Shown here piece after piece: positions 1 through 5,245 of a stretch of DNA of 9,746 nt (the first letter of the stretch is position 1; each line of letters starts with the position of its first letter). The DNA is taken from NCBI GenBank assembly GCA_043822885.1, contig JBDRBI010000030.1, positions 1 through 9,746 on the forward strand, given 5' to 3'. Both the position numbers and the translations under genes were made by a program. The stretch is from Aadella sp043822885 (GTDB taxonomy: Bacteria; Omnitrophota; Gorgyraeia; Tantalellales; Tantalellaceae). The notes below the pieces were generated by a model. It was not told the DNA's origin and ran no database searches. It saw only the letters and a program-made list of their open reading frames with translations.

Positions 1-44
1 CTCCTATTTTCAAAAATAATTGAGATAATTTTCGCCTTTTTTGT

Positions 45-71
45 GTCTACTATAGTATGGGGGAGGTAGAC
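45..71. other. Small palindromes at window start
   Basis: A 10-bp perfect palindrome (TACTATAGTA, 48-57) lies inside a 6-bp inverted repeat, GTCTAC (45-50) and GTAGAC (66-71). They sit just upstream of the toxin-antitoxin promoter and could be a second regulator site or chance. No coding sequence was seen in 1-131. Confidence 0.25.
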
Positions 72-88
72 CTTTGTGAACGGAAAGT

Positions 89-117
89 TTGACTTTACAA
101 CCATTTAGTTGTATACT
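89..117 (+). promoter_or_regulatory. Sigma70-type promoter of the toxin-antitoxin operon
   Basis: TTGACT (89-94) and TATACT (112-117) are separated by 17 bp, one mismatch from consensus in each box. Transcription would begin near 123-125, leaving a leader of only about 8 nt before the toxin ATG at 132. The Shine-Dalgarno-like GAGGTG (122-127) would therefore lie at the very 5' end of the mRNA. Confidence 0.75.
96..113. promoter_or_regulatory. Candidate antitoxin operator
   Basis: TACAAC (96-101) and GTTGTA (108-113) form a perfect 6-bp inverted repeat with a 6-bp spacer. It lies between the -35 and -10 boxes and overlaps the first two bases of the -10. Type II antitoxins with HTH domains usually repress their own operon at such a site, so this is the expected place for the antitoxin of 482-799 to bind. 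Confidence 0.55.
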
Positions 118-131
118 TAAAGAGGTGATAA

Positions 132-485
132 ATGAGCAAATATGACTCATGTTATTACTGTTTACCTAGCGGAAGGGTACCGGTAAAAGTCTTTGTAGAC
201 AGATTTAATGTTGAAACATATAGAAAGTTTATATTCAAAAAAGAATTGCTTGAAGAGTTTGGACCCAGACTGCCAATGCCGCACACAAAACATGTCGGCA
301 AAGGGTTATATGAACTGCGGGTTAAAGGGGCAGACGGAGAGATAAGGCTTTTTTACTTTTTTATGGATAAAAATACCATAATCTTTTTGCACGGATACAA
401 TAAAAAATCCAATAAGATATCTAGAAAAGAGTTGAAGATAGCATATAAAAGGATGACAGATCATACGAATAGAGGTGTAGAATGA
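132..485 (+). CDS. higB: HigB-type toxin, RelE/ParE superfamily (Gp49-like)
   Basis: This 117-residue protein fits the Gp49/HigB branch of RelE-type toxins, which are typically mRNA interferases that cut transcripts on the ribosome. The recognisable core runs from about residue 43: a Pro-rich turn (LPMPHTKHV), then the strand pattern GLYELRVKG, IRLFYFF and TIIFLHGYNKKS, and a basic C-terminal helix with the family-like IAYKRM stretch. The N-terminal 40 residues are less recognisable. The start is set by GAGGTG at 122-127, five bases before the ATG. The stop overlaps the antitoxin start by 4 bp (ATGA), the tight coupling normal for such pairs. Toxin-before-antitoxin is the HigBA order rather than the RelBE order. 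The catalytic residues cannot be assigned from sequence alone, so activity is inferred. Confidence 0.85.
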   Translation: MSKYDSCYYCLPSGRVPVKVFVDRFNVETYRKFIFKKELLEEFGPRLPMPHTKHVGKGLYELRVKGADGEIRLFYFFMDKNTIIFLHGYNKKSNKISRKELKIAYKRMTDHTNRGVE

Positions 486-799
486 AAAAGATCGTTAAAG
501 TCGGCAGTCACATTAAGGAGAAGAACAAAGATCCATACCTTAAGGAACTCTATGAGCTGGAGGTAGAGAAGGCCAATATCGCGAAATTGATCATTAAACA
601 TAGACTAGATAACAATATGAACCAATCTCAACTTGCCGTGAAAGTTGGAGTGACACAGCAGCAGATATCCAAGATCGAGAACGGTGATTTCAGTTCCATA
701 ATTACCATCGCAAAAGTATTATTGCGTATAGGATATTTTCTTGAGATCAGGCCAATAAAGCTATCCAAAAGCAGGGCCGCGCGTTTGCAGACAGTATGA
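482..799 (+). CDS. higA: HigA-type antitoxin with XRE-family HTH domain
   Basis: This 105-residue protein has a Cro/C1-type helix-turn-helix at about residues 33-88. The scanning helix is QSQLAVKVGV, followed by the recognition helix TQQQISKIENG and the family-typical spacing to IAKVL. The N-terminal 30 residues are charged and probably helical. The C-terminal tail is short and basic. In HigBA systems the antitoxin both neutralises the toxin by contact and represses the operon. The palindrome at 96-113 is the obvious candidate target. Translation is likely coupled to the toxin by the ATGA overlap, with AGAGGTG at 471-477 as ribosome binding site. The pair could be chromosomally stable or brought in by mobile DNA; the repeat-rich downstream flank fits either. 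Confidence 0.87.
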   Translation: MKKIVKVGSHIKEKNKDPYLKELYELEVEKANIAKLIIKHRLDNNMNQSQLAVKVGVTQQQISKIENGDFSSIITIAKVLLRIGYFLEIRPIKLSKSRAARLQTV

Positions 800-860
800 C
801 CGCCTGCCCCGGCCATATGTACAAAAGAAGGCAGCCGAGGGTGACTAATTTTTATATTTG

Positions 861-881
861 ATCCCGGACCAAGTCCGGGAT
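861..881. repeat. Perfect hairpin, dispersed-repeat type
   Basis: ATCCCGGAC (861-869) and GTCCGGGAT (873-881) form a 9-bp perfect stem around a CAA loop, followed by TGACGATTTT. It could act as a weak terminator 60 nt after the antitoxin stop. Sequences of this kind are also common as scattered intergenic repeats. Confidence 0.55.
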
Positions 882-893
882 GACGATTTTACC

Positions 894-928
894 TTTCTAT
901 CTTCTATCTTCTCACCTCTAACTTCTAA
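894..928. repeat. Heptad repeat array, consensus CTTCTAW
   Basis: Five degenerate 7-bp units in perfect register (894, 901, 908, 915, 922). Positions 901-926 match 1655-1680 at 25 of 26 bases, so the array is a dispersed element and not only a local slippage product. Confidence 0.7.
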
Positions 929-938
929 ATACTGCCTG

Positions 939-973
939 CCCCCGTTGCGTGTTTTCGAAGAAAACAACGGGGG
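939..973. repeat. Two-part hairpin
   Basis: The outer stem is CCCCCGTTG (939-947) with CAACGGGGG (965-973). The inner stem is TTTTC (952-956) with GAAAA (960-964) around GAA. The left side carries a 4-nt bulge. No T-run follows, so terminator function is unlikely. Confidence 0.55.
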
Positions 974-1010
974 GTGACTAGGTGACATGGTGACTGGTGA
1001 CTAGGTCACC
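973..1010. repeat. Tandem GGTGACTA repeat ending in an inverted unit
   Basis: Units begin at 973, 981, 989 and 996 (8, 8, 7 and 8 bp). The last is followed by GGTCACC, so 996-1001 and 1005-1010 form a 6-bp hairpin with loop TAG. With the hairpins above, it fills most of the 266-bp gap 800-1065, in which no gene is apparent. Confidence 0.6.
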
Positions 1011-1015
1011 CGCCC

Positions 1016-1045
1016 TTGCCCCATGACCCGCCTACCAGGTATACT
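1016..1045 (+). promoter_or_regulatory. Weak promoter candidate
   Basis: TATACT (1040-1045) is a good -10 box. TTGCCC (1016-1021), 18 bp upstream, is a poor -35. The following gene starts at 1066 with AGGGAG (1055-1060) as ribosome binding site. Confidence 0.4.
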
Positions 1046-1065
1046 CTTGATAAAAGGGAGTATTT

Positions 1066-1578
1066 ATGAAAAGAATATATTTGGCTGGCGTTATGTTGTC
1101 ATCCTTTATTTTTTGCTATTGTGCTTATGCTGATATTGTTCATTTGAAGGACGGGCGGAGTGTTACCGGGAAAGTTGTTTCTCAGGATGTGGATATTGTT
1201 GAGATCGAGATAGGAGGGGGGACGGTAATTCATAGGGTGGAGGAAGTGGAGCATGTTGAGGAGACCGCTGAAGATATCGTGTTTAAACCCAAAGAAAAAT
1301 CAAGCTTAGAGAAATTTATTGATGGAATAAAAAGGAAAGTGGAACAATATTTCAGGAAAAGAAGAATAAAAAAGGCAACAAAAGAATTACATGATCTAAG
1401 ATTAAAAGAGTATGAATTTACGAAGAAACAAGAAGAGTCTGCATCAAATGCGAATAAATCTCGCTTACCCATAGCTGATCTTATGGGAGCCGCTCAAAAC
1501 GCTGCAGCGGCCGCAAATTATCAAAATAATTTGATAAGGAGGGAAATAGAATCAGTAGAATCAGAAAACAATCGGTAA
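1066..1578 (+). CDS. Exported protein with SH3-like N-terminus and basic coiled coil
   Basis: The function of this 170-residue protein is not known to me. Residues 1-22 form a Sec signal peptide (basic MKR, hydrophobic core, AYA before D23). There is no proper lipobox despite cysteines at 17 and 19. The mature protein starts with DIVHLKDGRSVTGKVV, a small beta module followed by a second strand pair to about residue 65. Similar 'DGR..G.V' modules occur at the N-terminus of many exported proteins of uncultured bacteria. Residues 80-125 are strongly basic and helical and probably form a coiled coil. An Ala-rich patch (AAQNAAAAANYQ, about 141-152) and an acidic tail end the chain. The start is supported by AGGGAG seven bases upstream. 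It appears monocistronic, with a terminator candidate at 1691-1734. A periplasmic scaffold or envelope role is possible but unproven. Confidence 0.75.
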   Translation: MKRIYLAGVMLSSFIFCYCAYADIVHLKDGRSVTGKVVSQDVDIVEIEIGGGTVIHRVEEVEHVEETAEDIVFKPKEKSSLEKFIDGIKRKVEQYFRKRRIKKATKELHDLRLKEYEFTKKQEESASNANKSRLPIADLMGAAQNAAAAANYQNNLIRREIESVESENNR

Positions 1579-1654
1579 AACACTTCTTTGCACCGTTTAG
1601 AATCCCAATCGGGACAGGGAAGAGGGAAAAAGATGGCGAGCAAATTTGATCTAC

Positions 1655-1682
1655 CTTCTATCTTCTCGCCTCTAACTTCTCG
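1655..1682. repeat. Heptad repeat array, second CTTCTAW-type copy
   Basis: Four 7-bp units begin at 1655, 1662, 1669 and 1676. Positions 1655-1680 match 901-926 with one difference (G for A). It lies in the 278-bp gap between two genes. Confidence 0.7.
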
Positions 1683-1690
1683 GTTAATCG

Positions 1691-1734
1691 TGCCGGGTAA
1701 ATGATTTGGGTTTATCTTAACCCGGCAGCTTTTT
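1691..1734 (+). terminator. Candidate intrinsic terminator within nested inverted repeats
   Basis: TGCCGGGT (1691-1698) pairs with ACCCGGCA (1720-1727), followed after GC by five T (1730-1734). An outer pair, GGTTAA (1682-1687) and TTAACC (1733-1738), extends the symmetry. The loop is large (21 nt). It lies 113 nt after the stop at 1578. Confidence 0.5.
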
Positions 1735-1765
1735 AACCAGGTTAGGCATTTTTATTTTTACCTAA

Positions 1766-1786
1766 ACTTTTGACTTTGGACTTTAT
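1766..1786. repeat. Heptad repeat array, consensus ACTTTKG
   Basis: Three 7-bp units begin at 1766, 1773 and 1780. Read on the other strand it resembles the AAAAGAC-type array at the end of ruvC. Confidence 0.5.
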
Positions 1787-1840
1787 CGATTCCCCGCTTT
1801 ATCCTCAGGCCAAAAATATACACTCATCGCCGCTATATTC

Positions 1841-1849
1841 TGGTATAAT
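1841..1849 (+). promoter_or_regulatory. Extended -10 promoter, probably giving a leaderless mRNA
   Basis: TGGTATAAT is a perfect extended -10 (TG, one base, TATAAT at 1844-1849). No good -35 is seen at the expected place. The ATG at 1857 begins eight bases after the box, where transcription itself would start. There is no Shine-Dalgarno sequence in between. Confidence 0.6.
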
Positions 1850-1856
1850 ACGGGCT

Positions 1857-2279
1857 ATGTCGCAGAAAGATATCAAATGTATAGGATGTTATGAGAAACA
1901 TACTTGCCGGGATTCCGGATGGGCTTGGTTTTTCCTGTTCATAGGGATACTGGCATCCGTCGCGATGAGAGCGGTGGTTATTTTTATGCACGTAAACCCC
2001 GCGTATGCTAACGCGGCATGGTATGTAGGAGTGGGGTTTTTCTTTGTTTTCTTTATGTACAAGTTTAATATAAGCCGTACAATGTCCAAGATCATAATAG
2101 AGAACGGGCTTATAAAGAAACTAAAAGAAGACGGGGATCTGGATCGAGAAGACAGAGAAGTCTTGGGGACGATATTGTGCGGGATAGTCTCCAGCAAAGA
2201 GAGGATAAACTTTCTTGTTATTTTCGTTCTTTCAGGAATAGCTTTAATAGCCGCTGTGGTAATGGACATACTGAAATAG
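1857..2279 (+). CDS. Small membrane protein with N-terminal CxxCx5C motif
   Basis: This 140-residue protein is of unknown function. Residues 8, 11 and 17 are cysteines in the pattern CIGCYEKHTC and may bind a metal or form a redox pair. Three hydrophobic segments follow at about 22-44, 55-69 and 117-137. Between the last two is a charged cytoplasmic-looking stretch (KKLKEDGDLDREDREVLG) ending in another cysteine at 108. The reading frame is open to a TTG at 1770, but that region is a heptad repeat plus the promoter. The ATG at 1857, right after TGGTATAAT, is the better start. The protein would be made from a leaderless transcript. It is likely an inner-membrane protein, perhaps lineage-specific. 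The Cys motif is too short to assign a family. Confidence 0.7.
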   Translation: MSQKDIKCIGCYEKHTCRDSGWAWFFLFIGILASVAMRAVVIFMHVNPAYANAAWYVGVGFFFVFFMYKFNISRTMSKIIIENGLIKKLKEDGDLDREDREVLGTILCGIVSSKERINFLVIFVLSGIALIAAVVMDILK

Positions 2280-2334
2280 CTTGGAATGGTTTTGGGATCT
2301 CCCCGTAGCACATATTCTCTAATCTGGTTAACCA

Positions 2335-2368
2335 TATCAGGAAAATGATTTGATCAAATCCCCTGATA
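2335..2368. repeat. Nested palindrome downstream of the membrane protein gene
   Basis: GATTTGATCAAATC (2347-2360) is a perfect 14-bp palindrome. It is enclosed by TATCAGG (2335-2341) and CCTGATA (2362-2368). No T-run follows, so it is a hairpin or protein site and not a classical terminator. The rest of 2280-2481 shows only a weak GTAGGG/CCCTAC pair (2403-2430). Confidence 0.5.
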
Positions 2369-2469
2369 CGGTATTTTAAACGTTTTGTATAAACATCAAA
2401 TCGTAGGGGTAATTCATGAACTGACCCTACTTGTGTTTGAGTCTGGTTTTTCTTTTTGGAATTATTGGG

Positions 2470-2506
2470 TATACTTATAACTTGAAATTGGAAATTAGAA
2501 ATTAAG
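2470..2506 (+). repeat. -10-like box followed by heptad repeats, consensus TDGAAAT
   Basis: TATACT (2470-2475) could be a -10 box, though no -35 is evident. Three 7-bp units follow, beginning at 2482, 2489 and 2496. If the promoter is real, the array lies in the 5' leader of the next gene, 24-48 bases before its start. The unit TGGAAAT recurs in the leader at 2879. Confidence 0.5.
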
Positions 2507-2529
2507 TTCATTTAGAAAAGGAGGGATCT

Positions 2530-2817
2530 ATGCGGATCGTGATGACGGCGTTGGTGGTTTTGTTTTGCGCTAATATGGTTTTTGCGGCCGATCTGACGGC
2601 CACGGGGCATGATTGGCTTAAGTATAGCCAGGATGAAAAGGTCGCGTTGGTAAAAGCGGTTCATGAGGAAATAGGGGTTGTTGACGCGGAAGCTTTTTCT
2701 CCGGAAGATATTGCTCAGAATATGGATATGATGTATAAGTTCAAAGAGGGGCAAGGGTTAGATACTCCTTGTATTGATCTGATCAGTGTGATGGCAGAAA
2801 AAAAAGAAGCCTATTAG
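2530..2817 (+). CDS. Small exported protein of unknown function
   Basis: This 95-residue protein has a signal peptide (residues 1-19, cut after VFA). The mature chain is about 76 residues, acidic and mostly helical. It contains GHDWLKYSQDEKVALVKAV at about 26-44 and one cysteine (C81) in a TPCIDLI context. The 'G-x-x-W-x-x-x-(S)-x-x-x-K' start followed by helices recalls several families of tiny secreted proteins, but I cannot name one with confidence. The start is fixed by a strong AGGAGGG (2519-2525). The 98-bp gap to the Spy-like gene holds another promoter-like box and a similar heptad leader, so the two genes may be co-regulated without being one transcript. Periplasmic localisation is inferred. 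Confidence 0.75.
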   Translation: MRIVMTALVVLFCANMVFAADLTATGHDWLKYSQDEKVALVKAVHEEIGVVDAEAFSPEDIAQNMDMMYKFKEGQGLDTPCIDLISVMAEKKEAY

Positions 2818-2859
2818 ATAAGTGTGCTATGGTATACACTATGACCTTAGGTATGGGAG

Positions 2860-2899
2860 TATAATTTTAGTTTTAAATTGGAAATTGGAGACTGGATTA
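2860..2899 (+). promoter_or_regulatory. -10 box and heptad-bearing leader of the Spy-like/tpx pair
   Basis: TATAAT (2860-2865) lacks a clear -35 at proper spacing. A second box, TGGTATACA (2830-2838), resembles an extended -10. Four 7-bp units (2872, 2879, 2886, 2893; TGG-rich) fill the leader before AAGGAGGG. The design matches the leader at 2482-2506. Confidence 0.45.
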
Positions 2900-2915
2900 A
2901 CTAAGGAGGGTTGAT

Positions 2916-3416
2916 ATGGGTAAAAAGATCTTGGTTTTGGTGATGGTGTTAGGGTTATGTTTATCAGCTCAGGCAGTGTACGCGGAGCAGGGTAAAGGAA
3001 TGGGGCACGAGAAAAGTCTGGATGAAAAGATCGTTTGTAAAGCCGGTATGATACTTACGAACAAGGAAGATCTGGGCCTTTCGGAAGAACAGGCGGCTAA
3101 AGTAAAAGAGATCAAGGTCGCGGTAAAAAAAGAAGTCATCAGAAAAGACGCGGAGATCGAGATACTTAAGATCGATATCATGGCGGATATGTACGCTGAT
3201 ACGATAAATGTAGAAGTTGTTAACGCGCTGGTGGACAAAAAATACGATCTTAAAAAAGCGAAGGCGAAATATCTGGTAAAGGCATACGCGGATGTAGGCA
3301 ACGTGCTGACAGCGGAGCAGAAGAAATCGCTTAAAGAACTTTGCAAAAAAGGAAAATGCGATATGGCTAAAGGCGGTAAAGGCGGTTCGGATATGATGAA
3401 AGGTATGAGAAAATAG
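2916..3416 (+). CDS. Spy/CpxP-like periplasmic protein (LTxxQ type)
   Basis: This 166-residue protein carries a signal peptide (residues 1-23, VYA before EQ). The mature part is almost wholly helical and highly charged. Two LTxxQ-like motifs are visible: LSEEQ at 55-59 and LTAEQ at 131-135. This paired arrangement is the signature of the Spy/CpxP/CnrX fold, whose members act as periplasmic chaperones or metal-stress sensors. The C-terminal tail is odd: after C143 and C148 it is rich in Gly, Lys and Met, which could bind soft metals such as copper. A strong AAGGAGGG (2903-2910) precedes the ATG. The stop is only 12 nt before tpx, whose ribosome binding site abuts it, so the two genes form an operon pairing envelope and peroxide defence. 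Metal binding is inferred; the fold assignment is fairly secure. Confidence 0.8.
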   Translation: MGKKILVLVMVLGLCLSAQAVYAEQGKGMGHEKSLDEKIVCKAGMILTNKEDLGLSEEQAAKVKEIKVAVKKEVIRKDAEIEILKIDIMADMYADTINVEVVNALVDKKYDLKKAKAKYLVKAYADVGNVLTAEQKKSLKELCKKGKCDMAKGGKGGSDMMKGMRK

Positions 3417-3428
3417 GAGAAGTATATC

Positions 3429-3935
3429 ATGGGATATCAAATAACGATCAAAGGTGATCCGGTCGTTCTATCCGGTGAAGAAGTGAAAGTCGGGCAGAAA
3501 GCTCCGGATTTTAAAGTAGTGGACGCGGAGCTTAAAGAGGTGGGTTCCGAAGCATTTAAGGGAAAAGTAAAACTTATTGCTTCGGTTCCATCTCTGGATA
3601 CGCCGATATGTGATCTTCAGATAAAACGGTTCAATGACGAAGCGGCGGGCCTATCGAAAGACGTAGTGATAATATTCGTCAGTATGGATCTTCCTTTCGC
3701 TCAGAAAAGGTTCTGCCAGGCGTACAACATAAAGGGCGTTAAGACGTTTTCCGATCACAAAACGGGGGATTTCGGATCAAAATACGGGGTTTTGATAGAA
3801 AGCTTGCGTCTTCTTTCAAGGGCGCTTTTCCTGATAGATAAGGACGATGTAGTGAGATACGTCGAATACGTAAAAGAGCTTACCTCACATCCCGATTATG
3901 ATAGTGCCCTAAAGGCTCTTAAAGAGATATCATAG
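3429..3935 (+). CDS. tpx: Thiol peroxidase Tpx, atypical 2-Cys peroxiredoxin
   Basis: Tpx reduces hydrogen peroxide and alkyl hydroperoxides using thioredoxin. The 168-residue length is normal for the family. The active-site block SVPSLDTPICDLQIKRFN holds the peroxidatic cysteine C61 with the supporting T58. The resolving cysteine is C96 (KRFCQAYN), and the conserved arginine is R131 in LLSRALFLID. The N-terminal VGQKAPDFKVVD is the usual peroxiredoxin opening. There is no signal peptide, so the enzyme is cytoplasmic although its operon partner is exported. AGGAGA (3415-3420) gives an 8-base spacing to the ATG. Downstream is a 100-bp gap with no convincing terminator, so readthrough towards pyruvate kinase is possible. 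Confidence 0.95.
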   Translation: MGYQITIKGDPVVLSGEEVKVGQKAPDFKVVDAELKEVGSEAFKGKVKLIASVPSLDTPICDLQIKRFNDEAAGLSKDVVIIFVSMDLPFAQKRFCQAYNIKGVKTFSDHKTGDFGSKYGVLIESLRLLSRALFLIDKDDVVRYVEYVKELTSHPDYDSALKALKEIS

Positions 3936-3956
3936 TTAGGGAGGGATCAGATTAAA

Positions 3957-3995
3957 AGTTCGGATACAGGAATGTAAGGGAAAAGGGTCTGAACT
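3957..3995 (+). other. Weak stem-loop in the leader before pyruvate kinase
   Basis: AGTTCGGA (3957-3964) can pair with TCTGAACT (3988-3995), eight pairs with one G-U, around a 23-nt loop. It lies in the tpx-pyk gap and matches no riboswitch class known to me. Confidence 0.25.
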
Positions 3996-4035
3996 AATTG
4001 CTAATGATGAATAAGAACAGGATGACCGGAGAAGA

Positions 4036-5064
4036 ATGGTAAAGACAAAAATAATAGCAACAATAGGTCCCGCAAGCGGAAATCCTACGGTGCTTCGTAA
4101 GATGATGAGAGAGGGGATGGATGTCGTAAGGCTCAACTTTTCACATGGTAGTCACACGGAACATCTCAAGCGCATAAGGATCATAAGAGAACTGAACAAA
4201 AAATACAGACGGCATATCCGTGTCTTGCAGGACTTGGAGGGATATCGTATAAGAATAGGCGAGTTTAAGGGTAAGAATAAGACTTTTGAACTTAAAAAAA
4301 AGAAAAGAGTCCTATTGACCAACAAAACGGATCTTTTGGATAAAGGCATTATTCCTTTGGATTATGACGGGCCGTTAGGCAACATTAAAACGGGTGCCAA
4401 CATATACATTGATGACGGCAATATCGCTATAGTAGTTAAAAAGTGTACCAAAAATTATCTGGAGACTGAGGTCGTAACTCCCGGTATTTTGAAGGAAAAT
4501 AAAGGCGTTAATATCCCGGATCTGAAACTGGGGTTTAAAGATCTCACCGAAAAGGATAAGAAAGACCTGGAATTCGGCATAAAGAACAAAGTTGATCTTG
4601 TAGCCCAATCTTTTGTCAGAAGCAAAAAAGATATTATCACTTTAAGAAAAGCTATCGCGGGCAGGATGGATTGTAAGATCATAGCTAAAATAGAGAATAA
4701 GGACGGCATAAAGAATATAGACAGCATAATAGACGCTTCTGACGGAATAATGATCGCCCGGGGGGATATGGGGGTATCTTTGCCTATATACCAAGTTCCG
4801 GTGATCCAGAAGATGATAATAAAAAAGTGCAACAATAAAAAGAAGTTCGTTATTACCGCGACCCAGATGCTTGAAAGCATGACCGAACATAGTCGGCCCA
4901 CGCGCGCTGAAGTTAGCGATGTAGCCAACGCGATACTGGATGGCACTGATTACGTAATGCTTTCCGCTGAAAGCGCGGTAGGAGAATACCCCGTAGAAAC
5001 GGTCCGAATGATGAACGATATCATCAAATTTACCGAAAAAATGGGCTTTACCATAAAAAAGTGA
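4036..5064 (+). CDS. pyk: Pyruvate kinase lacking the C-terminal domain
   Basis: Pyruvate kinase makes pyruvate and ATP from phosphoenolpyruvate and ADP. At 342 residues this protein covers only the catalytic A barrel and B domain; typical bacterial enzymes are about 470 or longer, so the C-terminal allosteric domain is absent. The chain ends naturally (ITATQML, then RPTRAEVSDVANAILDGTDYVML, then a final helix). Catalytic features are kept: RLNFSHG (32-38), the AKIEN lysine and glutamate, the ARGD magnesium-site aspartate and the TATQ threonine. Deviations: the usual GP(E/K)IR is GYRIR, and GDLGVE is GDMGVS, losing the conserved Glu. In this family a basic residue in place of the Glu of GPEIR goes with potassium independence, so the Arg here suggests the same. 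The start matches the family opening (KTKIIATIGPAS). Its ribosome binding site (GGAG, 4028-4031) is close, at 4 bases. Confidence 0.88.
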   Translation: MVKTKIIATIGPASGNPTVLRKMMREGMDVVRLNFSHGSHTEHLKRIRIIRELNKKYRRHIRVLQDLEGYRIRIGEFKGKNKTFELKKKKRVLLTNKTDLLDKGIIPLDYDGPLGNIKTGANIYIDDGNIAIVVKKCTKNYLETEVVTPGILKENKGVNIPDLKLGFKDLTEKDKKDLEFGIKNKVDLVAQSFVRSKKDIITLRKAIAGRMDCKIIAKIENKDGIKNIDSIIDASDGIMIARGDMGVSLPIYQVPVIQKMIIKKCNNKKKFVITATQMLESMTEHSRPTRAEVSDVANAILDGTDYVMLSAESAVGEYPVETVRMMNDIIKFTEKMGFTIKK

Positions 5065-5081
5065 AATAAATGTAAAAAATG

Positions 5082-5110
5082 TGGACAATTGCAGAATTAT
5101 GGGGTATAAT
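5082..5110 (+). promoter_or_regulatory. Strong sigma70-type promoter of the cold-shock gene
   Basis: TGGACA (5082-5087) and TATAAT (5105-5110) are 17 bp apart. Transcription would start near 5117, giving a leader of about 129 nt before the cold-shock protein start at 5246. It begins 18 bp after the pyruvate kinase stop. Confidence 0.8.
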
Positions 5111-5146
5111 TTCAGCCGTTGTTAGAGTGAATAGGGAGTAGAAATT

Positions 5147-5167
5147 ATGAGCCACAAGGTCTTGTAA
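5147..5167 (+). CDS. Putative six-codon leader peptide MSHKVL
   Basis: ATG AGC CAC AAG GTC TTG TAA follows AGGGAG (5133-5138) with an ideal 8-base spacing, inside the leader of the cold-shock gene. Codons 2-5 overlap the 5' arm of the terminator stem (5152-5160), and the stop codon lies in the loop. A ribosome on this ORF would mask that arm and block terminator folding. No run of one amino acid is present, so a classical amino-acid attenuator is unlikely. Alternative: a chance ORF in a short terminated RNA. There is no database support that I can consult. Confidence 0.45.
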   Translation: MSHKVL

Positions 5168-5191
5168 GTATACACCTTGTGGATTTTTTTT
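5152..5191 (+). terminator. Intrinsic terminator inside the cold-shock gene leader
   Basis: CCACAAGGT (5152-5160) and ACCTTGTGG (5174-5182) form a perfect 9-bp stem with a 13-nt loop, followed by A and eight T (5184-5191). It lies between the promoter at 5082-5110 and the gene it should serve, so it must be bypassed for expression. It could also end readthrough transcripts from pyruvate kinase. Confidence 0.8.
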
Positions 5192-5245
5192 ATATCTACC
5201 GTATTTGCTGTATTTGTTAAATGTAAAATAAAGGAGGAAATGCAA

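Noticed and set aside
1770..1856. Upstream extension of the membrane protein frame from a TTG start
   Set aside because: It would translate a heptad repeat and the extended -10 box; there is no ribosome binding site, and the hydrophobic protein reads well from 1857.
2964..3440. Long minus-strand open frames opposite the Spy-like gene
   Set aside because: They mirror the biased codon use of the plus-strand gene, have no ribosome binding site, and encode low-complexity hydrophobic sequence.
3957..3995. Possible riboswitch before pyruvate kinase
   Set aside because: It is only one weak stem with a G-U pair and a large loop, with no terminator or sequestered ribosome binding site to act as an expression platform.
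4022..4042. Six-codon ORF (MTGEEW) overlapping the pyruvate kinase start
   Set aside because: It has no convincing ribosome binding site and no associated structure, unlike the mini-ORF before the cold-shock gene; it looks like chance.
4455..5088. Minus-strand open frames opposite pyruvate kinase
   Set aside because: The plus strand carries clear catalytic motifs throughout; the reverse frames show no recognisable domain or start signals.
5177..5245. N-terminal extension of the cold-shock protein
   Set aside because: It lies on the terminator stem and T-run; the family start and AAGGAGG place the start at 5246.
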